Shown here one piece after another: positions 47,063 through 54,660 of a stretch of DNA of 64,000 bases. Origin of the DNA: Elusimicrobiota bacterium. Lineage in GTDB: Bacteria; Elusimicrobiota; Elusimicrobia; UBA1565; UBA9628. Position 1 is the first letter of the stretch; every line of letters begins with the position of its first letter. Location: NCBI GenBank assembly GCA_023213235.1, contig CP096137.1:2404908-2468907 (forward strand). Direction: 5' to 3'. The notes beneath the pieces were generated by a model. It was not told where the DNA came from. It did no database searches and saw nothing but the letters and a program-made list of their open reading frames with translations. The position numbers and the translations under genes were made by a program.

Positions 47063-48515
47063 TCACCGTCACGCCCTTGGCCCTGAAGTCGCTCGAGTCC
47101 GAGCCCCGCGACCTCGCCGTGTTCGTCTACGAAGACGCCGGTTTGGCCGGCGCCAAGATCCTGCCCAACGCGGCCAAGGTCGCGCTCAACGCCAAGCTCC
47201 ACGAGGAAGGCTTCAAGTCGGGACCCAAGGAGATCGCGCGTGTCGACCTCGACATCCTGGGCAAGCACCGCCGCGTGTTCGCGGTCGGCCTGGGCAAGAA
47301 GAAGGCGGCGACGTCCGAGACCTTCCGCCGTTCGGCCGGCGCCCTCGTCGGCGCGATCCGAAGCAAGCGCGACAAGCTCGCGGTCCTGTGCTCGGAGAAT
47401 CCGGCGGCCGTCGCCGAGGGCCTGATCCTCGCGTCGTACAAATACGAGGAGTACAAGAAGGGCGACGCCGACGCGCTGCAGACCGCGTCGATCGTGATCC
47501 AGGACGCGGCCTCGCGCGCGGCGATCGAGAAGGCCTGCGCGAAGGCGGCGACGTACGCCTCCGCCGTGTGCTTCGCGCGCGACCTCGTCAACCGCGCGCC
47601 GTCGGACAAGACCCCGCAGAGCCTCGCCGACCTCGCGACGACCCTCAAGGGCTCGGGCGTGTCCGTGGAAGTCATCGACAAGGCGGAGATGACCAAGCTC
47701 GGCATGGGCGGCCTGCTCGGCGTGGCGCGCGGCTCGCACGAGCCGCCCGTCATGGTCCACATGATCTACAAGCCCAAGGCGCCGACCAAGAAGCGCGTCG
47801 CGATCGTCGGCAAGGGCGTGACCTTCGACTCGGGCGGCCTGTCGCTCAAGCCCGCGGCGTCGATGGAGGAGATGAAGTGCGACATGGCCGGCGCGGCCTC
47901 CGTGCTCGCCGTCTTCAAGGTGATCGCCGAGCTCAAGCCGAAGTCCGAGGTGCACGGCATCTTCGCGGCGACCTACAACCTCACCGGCCCCGACGCCTAC
48001 AAGCCCGGCGACGTGCTGACCGCCATGAACGGCAAGACGATCGAGGTCTGGAACACCGACGCCGAGGGCCGTCTGATCCTCGCCGACGCGCTGTCGCTCG
48101 CGGCGAAGCAGGAGCCGCAAGCCATTGTGGACCTCGCGACGCTGACCGGCGCCGTCGTCATCGCGCTCGGCTCGAAGGTCGCGGGCATCATGGGCAACGA
48201 CACGAAGCTCATCGGCTCGCTCAAGGCCGCCGGCAAGCGCGCCGACGAGAACTTCTGCGAGCTGCCGCTCGTCGAGGACTACAAGGAGAACATCAAGGGC
48301 AACATCGCCGAACTGCTCAACATCTCCAAGGCGCGCGGCGAGGCCGGCTCGATCATCGGCGGCCTGTTCCTCCAGGAGTTCGTCGACGGCAAGCCGTGGG
48401 TCCACCTCGACATCGCGGGCACCGCGTTCACGAGCGGCGAGTCCGCGACCTACGCGCCGAAGGGCGCCACGGGCTCGCCCGTGAGGACCTTGCTCGAGTG
48501 GCTCGGGGGCTCTGA
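47059..48515 (+). CDS. pepA: Leucyl aminopeptidase (M17), frame shifted at its last codon
   Basis: A cytosolic two-metal aminopeptidase of about 485 residues. The C-terminal catalytic domain has [16 protein letters not shown] (metal-binding Lys and Asp), [28 protein letters not shown] (the M17 signature) and [11 protein letters not shown]. The N-terminal domain is the usual variable macro-like fold. As written, the frame runs on into folE without a stop. Adding one G in GGGGG near 48508 gives LEWLGGL and a TGA at 48513-48515, one base before the folE ATG. GAGGAG lies nine bases before the ATG. Its role would be hydrolysing imported peptides. Confidence 0.93.
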
Positions 48516-48516
48516 G

Positions 48517-49125
48517 ATGACCCGCATCAAGTCCGTCGCGCCTCGGACGGGGGCGGAGCCCGACATCGCGCGCATCGAGGCGCACTACCGGGACATCCTC
48601 AAGGACATCGGCGAGGACCCCGAGCGCGAGGGCTTGCTGAAGACCCCGCACCGCGTCGCCAAGGCGCTGCGCGAGCTGACGAGCGGCTACCGCGTCGACA
48701 TCGACGCGATGATCAACAAGGCGCTGTTCACCGAGAGCTACAACGAGATGGTCCTCGTGCGGGACATCTCGTTCTACTCGATGTGCGAGCACCACATGCT
48801 GCCCTTCTTCGGGCGGGCCCACGTGGCCTACATCCCGAACAAGAAGATCGTCGGCCTCTCGAAGATTCCGAAGCTCGTCGAGGTGTTCGCGCGCCGCCTG
48901 CAGGTCCAGGAGCGGCTGACCGGCCAGATCGCCGACGTGCTCGCCGAGAAGCTCAAGCCGCGCGGCGTCGCCGTCGTCGTCGAGGCGCGCCACATGTGCA
49001 TGGAGATGCGCGGCGCCGAGAGCCACCACTCGCCGACGACGACCTCCTGCATGCTCGGCGTGTTCCAGAAGGACGCCCGCACGCGCAAGGAGTTCCTCGA
49101 CCTCATCAAGGCCCGGCCCGTCTAG
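48517..49125 (+). CDS. folE: GTP cyclohydrolase I
   Basis: The first enzyme of tetrahydrofolate synthesis, converting GTP to dihydroneopterin triphosphate. The 202-residue product has [16 protein letters not shown], the zinc-binding CEHH in [42 protein letters not shown] and the C-terminal [14 protein letters not shown] (second zinc Cys) and [11 protein letters not shown]. It could be read as a fusion with the upstream aminopeptidase because no stop intervenes. A single missing G explains this better, since the repaired stop lies directly before this ATG. A lipoprotein gene starts one base after its stop. Confidence 0.95.
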   Translation: MTRIKSVAPRTGAEPDIARIEAHYRDILKDIGEDPEREGLLKTPHRVAKALRELTSGYRVDIDAMINKALFTESYNEMVLVRDISFYSMCEHHMLPFFGRAHVAYIPNKKIVGLSKIPKLVEVFARRLQVQERLTGQIADVLAEKLKPRGVAVVVEARHMCMEMRGAESHHSPTTTSCMLGVFQKDARTRKEFLDLIKARPV

Positions 49126-49126
49126 G

Positions 49127-49446
49127 ATGCGGCCGGCGGCTCTGGTCCTTCTGCTGGCCGGCTGCGCGGGACCGGCGCGGCTTCACCGCTGCGAAAAGCG
49201 CGACTTCGAACCCGTCGCGACGGAAGAGGCGGACAAAGCGCTCGCCGAGCGCGTGCGCGCCGCCAAGGCCCGCGGGCGGGAGCGCTGGATCGAGCTCAAG
49301 CGCCTCGACCCCGAGTACCCGAGCGCGGGGAGAAGCTCGTCGCCGAGCGCCACTGGGCCAACGCCGAGACGTGCGCCCGGTACGGCTGGTACGACGAGGC
49401 GATGGACGAGTTCCAGACCGCCGCCGCGGTCTTCCCCGACCGCTGA
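49127..49446 (+). CDS. Small predicted lipoprotein, one frameshift
   Basis: A repaired product of about 106 residues. The signal peptide ends in a lipobox (LVLLLAGC at residues 7-14), so it is probably anchored in a membrane. The mature part has [24 protein letters not shown] and a TPR-like pair, [22 protein letters not shown]. The frame breaks near 49329 in GGGG, and one added G gives [13 protein letters not shown] and the stop at 49446, just before a terminator. It starts one base after folE. Function is unknown. Confidence 0.7.
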
Positions 49447-49452
49447 AAGAAG

Positions 49453-49480
49453 AAGCCCCGGCTCTTTCGAGCCGGGGCTT
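49453..49480. terminator. Intrinsic-type terminator hairpin between convergent genes
   Basis: AAGCCCCGGCTC pairs with GAGCCGGGGCTT (12 bp) around a 4-base TTTC loop, directly after the lipoprotein stop. It has A-rich and T-containing edges on each side, so it can serve both strands. Confidence 0.75.
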
Positions 49481-49484
49481 TGTA

Positions 49485-49500
49485 CTGTAGCCGGCTACAG
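49485..49500. repeat. 16-bp perfect palindrome
   Basis: CTGTAGCC/GGCTACAG lies between the terminator hairpin and the stop of the CDGSH gene. It may be a second termination element or a protein-binding site. Confidence 0.5.
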
Positions 49501-49745
49501 TTACGGCTGAGGGGAAGCGACCGGTGCGTGCCGTCGCAGAACGGCTTGTTCTTCGACTCGCGGCAGCCGCACCAGGCGACCTTCTTGGCCTCCGCGATCT
49601 CGCAGATGACGGGAGACTTGCCGGTGTTCTTGCGCGAATGTGAGCCGTCGCAGTAGGGCTGCTTCTCCGACTCCCCGCACGCGCACCAGGCCTTGCGGCC
49701 GGGCTGTTCCTCGCAGACGTAGGGCTTGTTCTGGATGCCGGACAT
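49501..49745 (-). CDS. Tandem CDGSH iron-sulfur domain protein, one frameshift
   Basis: About 82 residues with two CDGSH-type motifs, [17 protein letters not shown] and [17 protein letters not shown]. Each has the three Cys and one His that bind a redox-active, pH-sensitive 2Fe-2S cluster. As written the frame runs past the terminator. Adding one base opposite the + strand GGGG near 49513 gives [12 protein letters not shown] and a TAA at 49501-49503, immediately before the palindrome. It starts one base downstream of the stop of the PuuD-like membrane protein gene, so the two form a minus-strand pair, probably for electron transfer or redox sensing. Confidence 0.82.
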
Positions 49746-49746
49746 G

Positions 49747-50355
49747 CTAAACCGTCTTTCCGACGAAGGTCGAGTGGACGTAGGCGACCTTGATCGCGGC
49801 CAGGCCGAGCAGCACCGCGAGCAGGAGCAGGCCGTAGCTGAAGCCCATGTTCGCGTGGTTGGCGCCGAGCATGCCGACGAGCATCGGGGCCGACAGGAAG
49901 GTGTTGATCTTCGAGGCCAGCGCCGCGCGCGTGCGCAGGGCGGGAGCCGCGTCGCCGGCCGTGCCGCCGAGCAGCTTCTTCTGCGCGGGCCAGATCACGA
50001 ACCAGACGTTGAACCACATGATCGAGCCGAACAGCATGCCCCACATGATCCAGCGCGCGCGGTCCGTCAGGCCGGCGTCGCCCTTCAGGAGCATGTTCGA
50101 GCCCCAGCCGATCTCGGGCGTGTACATGTAGATAAGGCCGAACATCACGAGGCCCGACAGAAAGGTGACCATCGCGCCCCAGCGGAACCACCACAGCGCG
50201 CGCGGCATCAGGTGCGGGTTGACCAGCTTCTTGGTCGCGTCGTCCATGGCGGGCTGAAGCTGAAGATTGACGAAATTGAAGAAGTAGAGATGGCCGATCC
50301 AGATGATGCCCGCGAACACGTGGGTCCAGCGGAGCAGGAACTCGAGCTTGTTCAT
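49747..50355 (-). CDS. PuuD/urate-oxidase N-terminal-like membrane protein
   Basis: A 202-residue membrane protein with about five hydrophobic segments. The N-terminal [22 protein letters not shown], with His residues in the first helix, and the later [19 protein letters not shown] and [21 protein letters not shown] resemble the membrane part of PuuD-type (cytochrome-like urate oxidase) proteins. The C-terminal cytochrome c domain of full PuuD is missing. Conserved His suggest haem binding, which is inferred. A strong AGGAGG lies about six bases before the ATG, making this one of the few genes here with a clear Shine-Dalgarno. It sits upstream of the CDGSH gene. Confidence 0.7.
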   Translation of the reverse strand: MNKLEFLLRWTHVFAGIIWIGHLYFFNFVNLQLQPAMDDATKKLVNPHLMPRALWWFRWGAMVTFLSGLVMFGLIYMYTPEIGWGSNMLLKGDAGLTDRARWIMWGMLFGSIMWFNVWFVIWPAQKKLLGGTAGDAAPALRTRAALASKINTFLSAPMLVGMLGANHANMGFSYGLLLLAVLLGLAAIKVAYVHSTFVGKTV

Positions 50356-50419
50356 CACGCCTCCTTTATAAGACTGCGGCGCCAGTCTATCGGATTTGAC
50401 GAGGGAGCGTCAATCCCGC

Positions 50420-50425
50420 TAGAAT
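50420..50425 (+). promoter_or_regulatory. -10 element (TAGAAT) of tRNA-Gly
   Basis: GC-TAGAAT ends 17 bases before the mature tRNA 5' end at 50443, so the transcript would begin about ten bases ahead of the tRNA. Confidence 0.6.
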
Positions 50426-50442
50426 GGTCCCCGACGGCTCTC

Positions 50443-50513
50443 GCGGGTGTAGTTCAATGGTAGAACGAGAGCTTCCCAAGCTTTAGACGTGGGTTCGATT
50501 CCCATCACCCGCT
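50443..50513 (+). tRNA. tRNA-Gly (CCC anticodon)
   Basis: A full cloverleaf can be drawn. The acceptor stem is GCGGGTG with CACCCGC. The D arm contains AGTTCAATGGTAGAAC. The anticodon loop is TTCCCAA, giving anticodon CCC. The T arm is GTGGGTTCGATTCCCAT with the TTCGATT loop. The discriminator base is T at 50513, and CCA is not encoded. The SpoIID-TPR gene begins 11 bases after it with no terminator between them. Confidence 0.95.
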
Positions 50514-50523
50514 TACTTTATTC

Positions 50524-52694
50524 GTGAATACCCTGGTCCTGATCGCGGTACTCTCTTCCGTTTCCGCGAGGGCCGAAACGGCTCCCGAGGCGGTCGCCGT
50601 GTCCACCGCCGCCGCCGAGGCCGCGCCCGCGGCGCCCGCCCCGGATCCGGCGAACCCGCTCGCGGACAAGGCGCGCGCGCTGTATTTCACCGCGGGCGTC
50701 GAAAAGGCGGCCGCGGCGTTCGAGGCCGCGGTGAAGGTCTCTTCGTCGGACTGGCGCGTCTGGGCCGACGGCTCGATCGCGTGGGCCGAGGCCGGGCGCC
50801 CCGACAAGGCGATCGCCTGGGCGCGCAGGACCGTCGCGCTCAACGACCGGGCGGAGACGCGCGCCGCGCTCGGCTGGGCGCTGCTGCGCGCCGGAGAGAC
50901 GGCCGCCGCCGACGCCGAGCTCGCGCGCGCGCTCGAGGCCGGCCCCGGGACGCCGCTCGCGCTGCTCGGCGCGGGCCGGGCCAAGCTCGCGTTGGGCAAG
51001 CCGAAGGAAGCCGTCGACCTCATCTCCAAGGCCGCGCAGGCCGCGCCCGGCCAGTCGCTGGCCGACTTCTACCTCGGCGCCGCGTACGAGAAGCTCGGCG
51101 ACGAGGCGTCGGCGGCGGAGGCGTACAAGCGCGCCGTCGGCGCCGACAGCTACTTCAACGAGGGCCGCACGATCCTGGCGCGCAGCTACGTGCGCCAGCG
51201 GCGCTACAACGAGGCATGGCGGCACCTGCAGAAGCTCGTCGAGGCCGATCCCGGCTCGCGCCTGGCGCGGGCGACGCTGGCCAAGATCCGGCCCCTGCTG
51301 ACGCGCGAGGCCCCGGCCCCCGGCGGCGGCGGCTCGCCCGCGCCGGCGGCCAAGCCCGCCTACACCGAGCTGTGGGGCGAGAAGGTCCCCGGCCTGCGCG
51401 TCGGCGTGTCGTCATCGCAGATGGGCAAGCCGCGCGCGCGAAAGTCGGCGACGATCCGCGGCGCGGGCCCGTGGAAGGCCTTCGACGCGAAGACGGGCCG
51501 CGTCCTGCTGACGGCCGAGGCCGGCGAGGAGTGGACCCTGCGGCTCGTGCCCGCGAAGAAAGGCAAGAAGAAGAGCCGTTCGCGCCTCGAGTGGCGCGCG
51601 GGCGACGGCCGGGTGGCGGCCGTTCCCGGCGACGCCGTCCTTCTCAAAGGCGCCGAGCCGGAGACCTCGGCGCTGACGCTCATCGACGACTACGAGCGCG
51701 GCTCGCGCGCCTTCCGCGGCGAGCTCGAGCTGGCGCTGCACGGGGGCGCCGCACGATCCGCGTCGTCAACATACTGGGCCTCGAGGACTACACCCACGGC
51801 GTCGTCTCGGCCGAGATGCCGCAGCGCGCTCCGCTCGAGGCGCTGAAGGCGCAGGCCGTCGTCGCGCGCACGCACGCGCTCTACATCAAGACGGTGACCA
51901 GGCGCCACAAGAAGGAAGGCTACGACCTCTGCGACGAGCAGCACTGCCAGGTCTACGGCGGCATCCGCGCCGAAACGGAGCGCACGCGCGCGGTCGTGTC
52001 CGACACGCGCGGGCGCGTGGCGACCTGGCAGGGCCGGCCCGCGCACGTGATCTACTCGTCTCATTGCGGCGGCCGCACGCAGAGCGGCACGGACATCGGC
52101 TGGGGGAACGTTCCGTACTGGAAGGGGATCGTCGACGGGCCCGAGGCCGAGCCCGCGTCCGCGTCGCCGCTCGAGCTGCGCCGGCGCCTCTCCGACTGGC
52201 CGCGAGGCTTCGACCGCCCGTCGGGCTACGTGCACCCGGCGCACGCGCGCTGGACGCGCGCGGTGCCGGCCAAGGACCTCGAGGAGAAGCTCAACCGCAA
52301 GTTCAAGATCGGCAAGCTCCGCGGACTGCGCGTGCTGCGCCGCGTTCCTTCCGGCCACGTCGAGGCGCTGGTGATCGTGGGGTCCAAGCGGAGCAAGAAG
52401 CTGACCGACGAGCTCGATCTGCGCGGCATGCTCGGCGTCGGGTCCCTGCGCAGCACGATGTTCGTCGTCGACACCGAGTACCGCAAGGAATTCCCGCCGG
52501 CGGCCAAAGGCGCGAAGGCCAAGCCCGCGCCCGTCCTCGTGCCGGAGACCTTCGTCTTCCGCGGCGGCGGCTGGGGCCACGCGGTCGGCCTGTGCCAGTC
52601 CGGCGCGATGGGCCGCGCCGAGGCCGGCGAGACCTACGACCGCATCGTGTCCGCGTACTTCGCCGGCGTCGAGATCGGCGGACTCCCATATTAG
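50524..52694 (+). CDS. Exported TPR-SpoIID/LytB domain protein, one frameshift
   Basis: About 723 residues. A signal peptide starts at GTG (NTLVLIAVLSSVSARA). TPR-like helices follow over residues about 50-260 (KAAAAFEAAVKVSSSDWRVW, YEKLGDEASAAEAYKRAVG). Next comes a linker and then a SpoIID domain: LEDYTHGVVSAEMPQRAPLEAL, KAQAVVARTHALYIK, CDEQHCQVYGG, YSSHCGGRTQSG and the terminal GGGWGHAVGLCQSGAMG. SpoIID proteins bind or cleave peptidoglycan glycan strands lacking stem peptides. In non-sporulating diderms such proteins act in envelope remodelling. The frame breaks near 51745 in GGGGG, and one G restores it. The gene lies directly behind a tRNA and may share its transcript. Confidence 0.85.
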
Positions 52695-52724
52695 CGGCGG
52701 CTTGCGGCGCCCGCGAATTTGGGC

Positions 52725-52730
52725 TATCCT
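52725..52730 (+). promoter_or_regulatory. -10 element (TATCCT) of the lipoprotein gene
   Basis: TATCCT ends seven bases before the ATG at 52738, matching the leaderless pattern seen elsewhere in the window. Confidence 0.45.
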
Positions 52731-52737
52731 CAGGGCC

Positions 52738-53388
52738 ATGAGGCGACCGCTCCTACTCGCCGGGCTCCTGCTCGCGGCCGCGTGCCGCGGCACCGTGCCC
52801 GAGCGCAACGCCCCGCCCGAGCAGGCGATCTCCGCGATCCTGATCGGCTGCCGGACCTTCCTCCCGTCCGGAGAGACGCGCAACGGCCGGCTCGCGATCA
52901 ACTTCGAGAGCGAGGGCGGACGCCAGGCGGAGACGTACCGCCTGCCGCTCATCGGCGGGGAAAACTATCTTTATCTCGTCGAGCCCGGCCTGTACCGGAT
53001 CACGCCGACGCGCTCGATGCTCGGCTCGTTCCAGGCGAACATGGTCGTGACGATCGAAGGGCGCCAGTACGTCCTGCCTTTCCCGCGCGAGCTGCTGCGC
53101 CAGCACGCCTACGACATCAAGCCCGGCAAGATCACCTCGATGGGCGTCGTCGAGGCGACCGTCAGCCCGGCCCTGCCGGGGCAGAAGCCCTCGATCAAGG
53201 TGAAGCTCGACGACAGCCCTCAGGCGCGCCGCAACGTCGTGCAAAGCCTCATCCGGGACATGATGGACCCGCGCAAGCCGGTGGAGGCGCGCGAGAGCGC
53301 GCTGGCCTGGACGCGCGCCCTGCAGAACAGCCTCATGGAACTGCTCGCCGAAGACGAGCAGCGCCGCACGTACAAGCCGGGCCAATGA
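52738..53388 (+). CDS. Predicted lipoprotein of unknown function
   Basis: A 216-residue protein with a lipoprotein signal peptide (RRPLLLAGLLLAAAC, lipobox LAAAC with Cys at residue 16). The mature part is beta-rich in the first half (RLAINFESEGGRQAETYRL, NYLYLVEPGLYRITPTRS, QANMVVTIEGRQYVLPFP) and helical in the last 60 residues (ARESALAWTRALQNSLMELLAEDEQ). No family is recognised. The ATG is preferred because of the TATCCT box seven bases upstream and the signal peptide. Its stop overlaps the kinase gene as ATGA. Confidence 0.72.
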   Translation: MRRPLLLAGLLLAAACRGTVPERNAPPEQAISAILIGCRTFLPSGETRNGRLAINFESEGGRQAETYRLPLIGGENYLYLVEPGLYRITPTRSMLGSFQANMVVTIEGRQYVLPFPRELLRQHAYDIKPGKITSMGVVEATVSPALPGQKPSIKVKLDDSPQARRNVVQSLIRDMMDPRKPVEARESALAWTRALQNSLMELLAEDEQRRTYKPGQ

Positions 53389-54157
53389 CCCTCCGGCTCG
53401 GCGTCGACCTCGGCGCGACCTGGCTGCGCGCCTGCCTCTCCGACGGGACGCGCGCGCTTTGGACGGAGCGCGTCCCCGCCTGCGCGTGGCGCGACGCGCC
53501 CGCTCTTTGAGGAAGCTCCTGCGCCGGCGCGGCCTCGCCCGAGTCGACGCCCTGACGCTCGGCGGCACGCGCCTCGGCGGCGCGGCCGGCCGCCGGGAAC
53601 TGACGCGCCTGCTGCGGCCGCTCGCCGCGCGACCGCTCGTCGTGCCCGACTTCCAGATCGCCCACGCCGCGGCGTTCGGGAAGGGCCCCGGCGTGCTCCT
53701 CGTGGCGAGCACGGGGTCGATCGCCTACGCGCGCGGCACGAAGGGAGCGGCCCGCCGCGCGGGCGGCCTCGGGCCGCTGCTCGGCGACGAGGGGTCCGGC
53801 TTCTGGCTGGGGAGGAGGCTTCCCGCGACGAGGCGCTGCGCCGCGCGCTTCGCCTGCCCCGCCCGCTCGACCTCGCGCACGCGCCGGATCCCGTCCGCGC
53901 GACGGCCGCGCTCGCGCCGCGCGTCCTGCGTTCCTCCGCCGCGCGCGCGCCGCCTGCGCGAGTCCGCCGCCGATCATCTCGCGACGCTCGCCGCCGAGGC
54001 CGTGTCCGGGCTCGCGCTGCCCAAGCCCGTTCCGCTCGCTCTGCACGGCAGCCTCTTCAAGGACCCCGGCCTGCGCGCCGCCGTCCTGCGCCGCCTCGGC
54101 CGCGTGCGCCTCGTCGCGCCCCGCCTCCCCGCCGAGCGCGCCGCCGCCGGACTCTAG
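53385..54157 (+). CDS. BadF/BadG-type ATPase (N-acetylglucosamine kinase-like), several frame breaks
   Basis: A repaired product of about 257 residues with the sugar-kinase/ASKHA fold. LRLGVDLGATWLRACLSDG is the first phosphate loop. ASTGSIAYARG and GGLGPLLGDEGSGFWLG are characteristic of the BadF/BcrA and GlcNAc-kinase subgroup. LALHGSLFKDPGLRAAVL is the C-terminal adenosine region. Frames break near 53497 (TTT, one T or G), 53815 (a + strand G run, one G) and 53945 (a GC repeat, apparently two bases). It starts by ATGA overlap with the lipoprotein. A sugar or amino-sugar kinase role is favoured over the benzoyl-CoA reductase activator, because the Cys ligands of the latter are not seen. Confidence 0.7.
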
Positions 54158-54180
54158 ACTTCCGGCCGTCGGAGATTTTG

Positions 54181-54186
54181 TAAAAT
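54181..54186 (+). promoter_or_regulatory. -10 element (TAAAAT) of rpiB
   Basis: TAAAAT ends six bases before the ATG at 54193, again predicting a leaderless transcript. Confidence 0.5.
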
Positions 54187-54192
54187 AGGGGC

Positions 54193-54660
54193 ATGATCAT
54201 CGCCCTCGGCTGCGACCACGCCGGCTGCCCGTTGAAGCTCCAGCTCCACGCCTGGCTCGAGAAGAACGGGCACACGGTCGTCAACCTGGGCGTCGACACG
54301 GACTCCGTGCCCGCCGACTACCCCGACTACGCGCGCGCCGTCGCCGAGGCCGTCGCGGCGGGGAAGGCCGAGCGCGGGCTCGTCGTTTGCGGCTCGGGCG
54401 TGGGCGCCACGATCGCGGTCAACAAGGTGCCGGGCATCCGCGGCTGCATGTGCCACGACACGTTCTCCGCCCGGCAGGGCGTCGAGGACGACGACATGAA
54501 TGTGCTCTGCCTCGGAGGCCGGATCATCGGCTCCGAATTGGCCTACGAGGTATTGAAAGCGTTCCTCGGCGCCAAGTTCTCCGGACTCGACCGCCACAAG
54601 CGCCGCAAGGACAAGGTCACCGCCATCGAGCGGACCTACTCGAAGGAGGCCGTCAAATGA
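54193..54660 (+). CDS. rpiB: Ribose-5-phosphate isomerase B
   Basis: A sugar-phosphate isomerase of the RpiB/LacAB family that interconverts ribose-5-phosphate and ribulose-5-phosphate in the pentose phosphate pathway. The 155-residue product shows ALGCDHAGCPLKLQL near the start, DYPDYARAVAEAV, the active-site loop VVCGSGVGATIAVNKVPGIR, CHDTFSARQGVEDDDMNVLCLGGR and the C-terminal FSGLDRHKRRKDKV. It is intact. Its TGA overlaps the ATG of tal-pgi (ATGA). Together the two provide the non-oxidative pentose pathway and glucose-6-phosphate isomerisation from one transcript. Confidence 0.94.
   Translation: MIIALGCDHAGCPLKLQLHAWLEKNGHTVVNLGVDTDSVPADYPDYARAVAEAVAAGKAERGLVVCGSGVGATIAVNKVPGIRGCMCHDTFSARQGVEDDDMNVLCLGGRIIGSELAYEVLKAFLGAKFSGLDRHKRRKDKVTAIERTYSKEAVK

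Noticed and set aside
53385-54157. Benzoyl-CoA reductase activator (BadF proper)
   Set aside because: The Cys residues that hold the Fe-S cluster in those activators are not seen and no reductase genes are nearby. A sugar-kinase-like role fits better.
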